A stretch of 19,799 bases of DNA from Brevundimonas sp. (GTDB lineage: Bacteria > Pseudomonadota > Alphaproteobacteria > Caulobacterales > Caulobacteraceae), in contig JAVHYH010000026.1 of NCBI GenBank assembly GCA_031119155.1, positions 1-19,799 of the forward strand, in the 5' to 3' direction. A program made the translations under genes and the position numbers. Of the stretch, positions 14,744 to 19,799 are shown piece after piece. Under the pieces are notes generated by a model that ran no database searches, was not told the origin of the DNA, and saw only the letters and a program-made list of their open reading frames with translations. Within the stretch, counting starts at the first letter, position 1. The number at the start of each line of letters is the position of its first letter.

Positions 14744-15516
14744 GATCGGCTGCCCTTCTGGCTGCGGACATTGACCCCGTTGGTGCTGAGGTAGGTCCGC
14801 ACCTTGATCGGGCTGTGGTCCGTGAAGATGAACATCGACGAGATGGTGATCGCTGACGCTCCTGCGTCCAGCGCTTGGATGCAGTCGTCCAGACTCCCGG
14901 CGCCGGACGAGGCGATCAGTGGAATGTCGAGCTTGTCCGACAGGGCCGCGATCATCTCCAGATCATAGCCGTTCATCATGCCGTCGCGGTCGATCGAGGT
15001 CATCAGGATCTCGCCCGCGTGCAGGTCCTGCATGCGCAGGGCGAACTCCACCGGATCGTGGCCCGTCTGTGTCGTGCCGCCTCGCCCCCGCACCGTCTTC
15101 CGGCCCACCTCATCGGCCTGGTAGTCGATCGAGACCACGATGCACTGGTCGCCGAAGCGGGAGGCGGCGCGGGTGATGAAGTCCGGGTCCTCGATGGCGG
15201 CGGTGTTGATGCTGACCTTGTCGGCGCCGCTCTTCAGCAGGCTTTCGATCTGCTCCAGCGTGGTCACGCCGCCGCCGACCGTCAGGGGCACGAAGACCTC
15301 CTCGGCCACCCGTTCGATGATGTTGCCGGTGACGACCCGACCCTCGTTGGTGGCGTCCACATCGACGAAGATCAGCTCGTCCACGCCATAGGAGTCATAG
15401 ACCTTGGCGGTCGAGACCGGGTTGCCGGCCTCGCGCTGATCGTCGTGGAAGCGGCGCATCTTCACCAGACGCCCGTTCCGGATCAGGAATTTGGGGATGA
15501 TCCGTTTCTTGAGCAT
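14740..15516 (-). CDS. HisF-like subunit of a sugar amidotransferase, lacking the canonical Asp11
   Basis: This 258-residue TIM-barrel protein is homologous to imidazole glycerol phosphate synthase cyclase subunit HisF. The N-terminus is KRIIPKFLIRNGRLVKMRRF (4-23). The housekeeping CLDVKDGRVVKG segment is altered and the catalytic Asp11 is replaced by Leu. The second catalytic aspartate is kept (D131 in VSIDYQ), as are the ammonia-gate residues by alignment (R5, E47, K100, E169) and TSIDRDG. This fits a protein that channels ammonia from HisH but no longer makes the imidazole product, as for HisF2-type partners of WbpG. It overlaps the hisH-like stop by one base (TGATG), and its stop overlaps the hydroxylase GTG. 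A role in histidine biosynthesis is unlikely. Confidence 0.88.
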   Translation of the reverse strand: MLKKRIIPKFLIRNGRLVKMRRFHDDQREAGNPVSTAKVYDSYGVDELIFVDVDATNEGRVVTGNIIERVAEEVFVPLTVGGGVTTLEQIESLLKSGADKVSINTAAIEDPDFITRAASRFGDQCIVVSIDYQADEVGRKTVRGRGGTTQTGHDPVEFALRMQDLHAGEILMTSIDRDGMMNGYDLEMIAALSDKLDIPLIASSGAGSLDDCIQALDAGASAITISSMFIFTDHSPIKVRTYLSTNGVNVRSQKGSRS

Positions 15517-16136
15517 CAGAACTCGTGCGCCAGCCAGTTCTGCAGCAGCTGCAGGCCGTTGTCCTGGCTCTTCTCGGGATGGAATTGGGTCGCTGTCAGA
15601 TTGCCACGCCGCACCGCCGCGGTCACGACCCCGCCGTGATCCGTGACGCCGACCCGGTCAGCCGGATCGTTGCAGACCATGTGGAAGGAGTGGACGAAAT
15701 AATAGTCGCTCTCGCCCGAGGGCAGGCCCTTGAACAGCCACTCATCGGGAGCGAACGAGACGGCGTTCCAGCCGACGTGCGGCACCTTGGCCGGGGCCTC
15801 GACCTGGAGCGGGCGGATCTCGGCGTCCAGCCAGCCCAGTCCGTCGTGCTCGCCGTGCTCGAAGCTCTTGCGCGCGAACAGCTGCATGCCAAGGCAGACG
15901 CCCAGCACCGGCTTCTTCAGGTCCAGCGCCAGCCGGTGCAGAACGGGCTGCAGGTTCTTGGCGTCGATGGCCGCCATCGCGTCGCCGAAGGCGCCCACGC
16001 CGGGCAGGACCAGCCGATCCGCGTCCTCAAGCTCGTCGAAATCCGCCGTCACGACCGCGTCCTCGCCGAGATACTCGAACGCGTTCATCAGCGAGCGCAC
16101 ATTGCCCATGCCGTAATCGATGATGGCGATGGTCAT
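15516..16136 (-). CDS. HisH-like glutaminase subunit
   Basis: This class I glutamine amidotransferase of 206 residues releases ammonia from glutamine. The full catalytic triad is present: C81 (GVCLGMQLF), H186 and E188 (TQFHPEKSQ). The PGVGAF (45-50) oxyanion-strand region and VPHVGWN (118-124) are as in HisH. It pairs with the adjacent HisF-like protein and probably feeds the PP-loop amidotransferase encoded 13 bp upstream. AGGGAG overlaps that gene's TAA stop and ends 8 nt before the ATG at 16136, giving tight coupling. In Pseudomonas O-antigen loci the same trio (WbpG, HisH2, HisF2) makes an acetamidino group on a diamino sugar. Confidence 0.9.
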   Translation of the reverse strand: MTIAIIDYGMGNVRSLMNAFEYLGEDAVVTADFDELEDADRLVLPGVGAFGDAMAAIDAKNLQPVLHRLALDLKKPVLGVCLGMQLFARKSFEHGEHDGLGWLDAEIRPLQVEAPAKVPHVGWNAVSFAPDEWLFKGLPSGESDYYFVHSFHMVCNDPADRVGVTDHGGVVTAAVRRGNLTATQFHPEKSQDNGLQLLQNWLAHEF

Positions 16137-16144
16137 GCGGGCTG

Positions 16145-16149
16145 CTCCC

Positions 16150-16150
<1 letters not shown>
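16145..16150 (-). promoter_or_regulatory. Ribosome-binding site of the hisH-like gene overlapping the upstream stop
   Basis: AGGGAG begins at the last base of the amidotransferase TAA codon and ends 8 nt before the hisH-like ATG, so a ribosome ending one gene is positioned to start the next. Confidence 0.55.
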
Positions 16151-17325
<1,175 letters not shown>

Positions 17326-17358
17326 AATCAATCTCGTGCCGGACGGGGAGGTCCAGCC

Positions 17359-18084
17359 TTAGTCCTGAAGGGTCGGCAGGTTTTCGGCGATCGCTTCGAT
17401 GCAGATGAAATCGACCAGATCGTCCACCTCATAGCTTTTATGGCGGGCGGTGCGATAGCCGAGGGTTCGGTCGTGGCAGAAACCCTGTTCCCGGCGCAGG
17501 GCCTCGACCGTGGAAATATAGAGGCTGCCGTCCAGGCTGAAGACCGGCTCCAGGTCCTGACGGCGGGGCATGGCGGCGAAACCGCCCGGCTGCAGCGGGT
17601 CGATCGCGCCGTCGTCTCCCAGCCGCACGGCATAGGCCGGATGGGTGGTTTCCATCAGCGCGACGCCGACGATGGAGTCGGCGCGTCCGTCGGCGTCGGT
17701 CAGCTGCTTCAGCGCCGCATCCACGTCAGACCCTTCGGTCAGCGGCGACGTCGGCTCCAGCAGGACCACATAGTCGAAGGCGTCGCCTTCAGCGGCCAGG
17801 GTGTCGATCGCATGCAGGATGAAGCCGATCGACGGCGCCGTGTCGCTGGCCAGTTCCGCCGGGCGCAGGAAGGGGGCCTCGGCGCCGTGCTCGACCGCGA
17901 TATCGGCGAACTGCTGGCTGTCGGTCGAGATGATCACCCGGTCCACATGGGCCGAGGCGTGCGCCGCCGCGATGGGCCAGGCCAGCAGGGGCTTGCCCGC
18001 GAGCATCCGCACATTCTTGCCCGGCAGGCCCTTGGAGCCCGCGCGCGCCGGAACGATGGCGAGGACGCGCTTGCCGTCGATCAT
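17359..18084 (-). CDS. neuA: CMP-nonulosonate synthetase (acylneuraminate cytidylyltransferase, NeuA/LegF type)
   Basis: This 241-residue enzyme activates a nonulosonic acid with CTP, giving the CMP-sugar used by the transferase. The nucleotide-binding signature LAIVPARAGSKGLPGKN (8-24) is fully conserved. It is followed by IISTDSQ (51-57), LRPAELASD (72-80) and LLEPTSPL (107-114), all typical of the NeuA/LegF/PtmB group. The length fits the single-domain enzyme without an esterase tail. ATG 18084 overlaps the GT2 stop as ATGA. Its position about 15 kb from neuB and neuC, but in the same cluster and orientation, suggests one pathway split between two transcription units. Kdo cytidylyltransferase is excluded by the sequence pattern; the exact nonulosonic acid is not readable. 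Confidence 0.92.
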   Translation of the reverse strand: MIDGKRVLAIVPARAGSKGLPGKNVRMLAGKPLLAWPIAAAHASAHVDRVIISTDSQQFADIAVEHGAEAPFLRPAELASDTAPSIGFILHAIDTLAAEGDAFDYVVLLEPTSPLTEGSDVDAALKQLTDADGRADSIVGVALMETTHPAYAVRLGDDGAIDPLQPGGFAAMPRRQDLEPVFSLDGSLYISTVEALRREQGFCHDRTLGYRTARHKSYEVDDLVDFICIEAIAENLPTLQD

Positions 18085-18881
18085 TTGCCGCCCGCTCCAG
18101 CGATGTCCGGCGCCTTCACGAACGGCGCGCGGGCGCGCTGCACCGAGCGGTCCAGCACCTTGTGGGCGAAGAACAGCGCCTTGGGATAGTTCAGGCCGTG
18201 GGCCTGCTGGCTGGCGCGGATCTCGTCGTTCTGGCGAATGATGCTGGAGGCGTTGCCGCCGGTCGCGCCGCCGGAGCGCATCCGCACCCAGATGCTGGGG
18301 ATGTAGAGCGACTTCACCCGCGCCACATAGAAGGTGCGCAGCATGAAGTCGTAGTCGGCCGCCAGCCGGTATGCGGTGTCGAACCCGCCGACCTTGTCGT
18401 AGACGCTGCGGCGCAGGAAGAGGGTGGGGTGCGCCGGGATGAAGCCGCGACGCAGGTTCTCGACCGTGGCCGGCCGCGACTTCCAGTGCCGCTCGATCTT
18501 CGAGGTGTCGACCGGATCGACATAGACCAGATCGCCGTGCACGGCCTCCAGCTCCGGATCCGCCTCGAAGGCCGCCATGACCTCGGAAAGGGCCTCGGGC
18601 GTGCAGTAATAGTCGTCCGAGTTGATGAAGCCGATGACCTCGCCGGTCGCCCGCGACAGGCCCTTGTTGTAGGCGTCGTAAATGCCCTTGTCCGGCTCGG
18701 ACACGGCGGAGGTGACGCGCTGGCCCTCGCGCGCGACGATCTCCATCGTCTCGTCCTTCGAGCCGCCGTCCACGACCAGATACTCGAAGTCGGCATACGT
18801 CTGGACGTTCACCGACTTCAGGGTGTCGGCGATGGTGCGCGCGCTGTTGTAGCTGGCGGTGATCAGGGAAAGCTTGGTCAT
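18081..18881 (-). CDS. Family 2 glycosyltransferase
   Basis: This 266-residue GT-A-fold enzyme begins with LSLITASYNSARTIADTL (4-21). It has VVDGGSKDET (36-45), SEPDKGIYDAYNKGL (61-75) and the metal-binding NSDD (87-90), the signature of GT2 inverting transferases. Residues 153-180 (PAHPTLFLRRSVYDKVGGF and DYDFMLR) are the usual acceptor-side segments. It adds one sugar of the repeat unit on the cytoplasmic face; the donor may be the GDP-sugar made by the neighbouring dehydratase, but this is inference. ATG 18881 overlaps the upstream stop by one base (TGATG); an alternative GTG at 18884 is adjacent and adds a single residue. It is followed by the CMP-sugar synthetase in a 4-base overlap. Confidence 0.88.
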   Translation of the reverse strand: MTKLSLITASYNSARTIADTLKSVNVQTYADFEYLVVDGGSKDETMEIVAREGQRVTSAVSEPDKGIYDAYNKGLSRATGEVIGFINSDDYYCTPEALSEVMAAFEADPELEAVHGDLVYVDPVDTSKIERHWKSRPATVENLRRGFIPAHPTLFLRRSVYDKVGGFDTAYRLAADYDFMLRTFYVARVKSLYIPSIWVRMRSGGATGGNASSIIRQNDEIRASQQAHGLNYPKALFFAHKVLDRSVQRARAPFVKAPDIAGAGGK

Positions 18882-19357
18882 CACTCTGCTCCGGGCGCCG
18901 GCAGGGGCGGCGCCGCGCGGTCCTTGTCCGAAAGGATCACCGTCTTCACGCCCAGCAGGGCGGGCAGGCGGTCGGCGATCGAGAACGCCAGCTCCGACGC
19001 CTCATCGTATCCGCCGTCGCAGACATACTCAAAGAGGGTGTCTTCCAGCGCATAGAAGCCGTGGGCGTATTGCGCGTCGATCCGCACCCAGCCGTCCTGC
19101 GGCATCAGGGTGGTGGTCCTCAACTCCCGCGTCGGATCGTCCAGATCGACGATGATGTCCACGATCCGGCCCTCGACCACGCGGATGACCTTGGTCTGGG
19201 GCGAGGGCGCGCGCTGCATGTGCAGGCCGCGGAACACGCCCTGTTTCGAGAACGAGCGCTTCAGCACCATGGCGTCGCTCTCGTAGAGGACTTCCAGCCA
19301 GCCGCGATTGTCCTCGCGCCGGTGCGCGGTGCGGTCGAGGCGAACGAAGGGGCCCAA
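18881..19357 (-). CDS. RmlC-like (dTDP-4-dehydrorhamnose 3,5-epimerase family) cupin
   Basis: This is a single cupin domain of 158 residues. It carries the RmlC landmarks: DNRGWLEVLY near residue 20, VFRGLHMQ (41-48) with H46, QTKVIRVVEGRIVDIIVDL (54-72) with K56, AHGFYAL and EYVCDGGYDE. These enzymes epimerise C3 and/or C5 of a 4-keto-6-deoxy nucleotide sugar. It directly follows a GDP-mannose 4,6-dehydratase gene, so a GDP-linked 4-keto sugar is the likely substrate in place of the usual dTDP sugar. The start is uncertain: TTG 19357, five bases after the dehydratase stop with GGAG 9 nt upstream, gives a normal N-terminus, and no ATG or GTG is available. FdtA-type ketoisomerases are an alternative fold relative but lack this FRGLH motif. 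Confidence 0.78.
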   Translation of the reverse strand: MGPFVRLDRTAHRREDNRGWLEVLYESDAMVLKRSFSKQGVFRGLHMQRAPSPQTKVIRVVEGRIVDIIVDLDDPTRELRTTTLMPQDGWVRIDAQYAHGFYALEDTLFEYVCDGGYDEASELAFSIADRLPALLGVKTVILSDKDRAAPPLPAPGAE

Positions 19358-19362
19358 GGCGA

Positions 19363-19799
19363 TCAGCTCCAGTCGGCGTTCTTGAGCAGAACCGCCTTGC
19401 GAGCGGCCAGCAGGTCGGCCTCCATCATCTCGTCCACCATCTCCTCGAAGGTGATCTCCGGCTCCCAGCCCAACTGGGCCTTGGCCTTGGACGGATCCCC
19501 CAGCAGGGTCTCCACCTCGGTCGGGCGGAAATAGCGCGGATCGACGCGGACGATGGTCTGGCCTTCCTTGATGGCCGGGCAACGGGTCACGGCGTGGGCC
19601 TGATCGACGGCCGCCACGATCCCGACCTCCTCCACGCCCTTGCCTTCCCAGCGCAGGGTCACACCGATGCGGGCGGCCGAGACCTCGACGAATTGCCGCA
19701 CGCTGTACTGCTTGCCGGTGGCGATGACGTAGTCGTCAGGGGTGTCCTGCTGCAGCATCATCCACTGCATGCGGACATAGTCCTTGGCGTGGCCCCAGT
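19363..19799 (-). CDS. gmd: GDP-mannose 4,6-dehydratase, C-terminal part, cut by right edge
   Basis: The frame is open to the right edge and begins within the segment DWGHAKDYVRMQWMMLQQ, a hallmark of GDP-mannose 4,6-dehydratase. VIATGKQYSVRQFVE, VRVDPRYFRPTEVETLLGDPSKA and LGWEPEITFEEMV follow in the expected order. About 145 C-terminal residues are present and the protein ends DWS. The enzyme makes GDP-4-keto-6-deoxymannose, the precursor of rhamnose, fucose, perosamine and other 6-deoxy sugars. The NAD-binding N-terminus and catalytic Tyr/Lys lie outside the window. It would be an early gene of the long operon, and the epimerase-like cupin starts 5 bases after its stop. Confidence 0.93.
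   Translation of the reverse strand, partial: WGHAKDYVRMQWMMLQQDTPDDYVIATGKQYSVRQFVEVSAARIGVTLRWEGKGVEEVGIVAAVDQAHAVTRCPAIKEGQTIVRVDPRYFRPTEVETLLGDPSKAKAQLGWEPEITFEEMVDEMMEADLLAARKAVLLKNADWS
19367..19370 (-). promoter_or_regulatory. Ribosome-binding site suggesting a TTG start for the RmlC-like gene
   Basis: GGAG on the minus strand, inside the last codons of the dehydratase gene, lies 9 nt before the TTG at 19357. It is the only usable start signal in frame with the cupin. Confidence 0.4.

Noticed and set aside
14740..16136. HisH and HisF as histidine biosynthesis genes
   Set aside because: There are no other his genes, they adjoin a PP-loop sugar amidotransferase, and the HisF-like protein lacks Asp11.

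Overview
The window is a GC-rich stretch (roughly two-thirds G+C by eye) made up almost entirely of surface-glycan genes. Twenty of its 21 genes lie on the minus strand, and many are joined by ATGA, GTGA or TGATG overlaps. Base composition and protein character suggest an alphaproteobacterium, most likely Caulobacterales (Brevundimonas or Caulobacter type). That is inference; no taxonomic marker gene is present. Both ends cut through genes. There are no rRNA or tRNA genes, insertion sequences or CRISPR arrays, and no gap between genes exceeds about 120 bp.

Reading in the direction of transcription (right to left), the first block runs from 19799 to 7290. It starts with a GDP-mannose 4,6-dehydratase (cut by the right edge) and an RmlC-type sugar epimerase. 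A GT2 glycosyltransferase and a CMP-nonulosonate synthetase (NeuA/LegF type) follow. Then comes an amidotransferase trio: a PP-loop N-acetyl sugar amidotransferase, a HisH paralogue and a HisF paralogue. Next are a membrane di-iron hydroxylase, a hexapeptide-repeat acyltransferase, a class III aminotransferase, a PtmA-like SDR, a Wzx-type flippase, an NAD-dependent epimerase and a capsule-type glycosyltransferase. Nearly every junction overlaps or is a few bases long, so this looks like one operon of 14 genes.

A 121-bp gap (7169-7289) with a promoter-like sequence and three dyads separates this from a PhyH-family dioxygenase, a Wzy-like polymerase and an FkbM methyltransferase (7168-3824). 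The only plus-strand gene, a NeuD/PglD-type acetyltransferase (3199-3819), converges on the methyltransferase and diverges from an SDR-type epimerase/reductase (3118-2207). NeuB/LegI and NeuC/LegG follow, the latter cut by the left edge.

Together the genes describe a nonulosonic acid pathway, most likely legionaminic acid: LegG, LegI, LegF and a LegH candidate, with LegB and LegC presumably outside the window. It is combined with amidine formation (amidotransferase, HisH, HisF), a possible alcohol-to-acylamine cassette (SDR, aminotransferase, acyltransferase), a GDP-6-deoxyhexose branch, two iron/oxygen-dependent tailoring enzymes and an O-methyltransferase. Export and polymerisation look Wzx/Wzy dependent. 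The probable product is a heavily decorated nonulosonate-containing O-antigen or capsule. No single enzyme family is new, but this combination, and the HisF paralogue that has lost a catalytic aspartate, are the points most worth following up.
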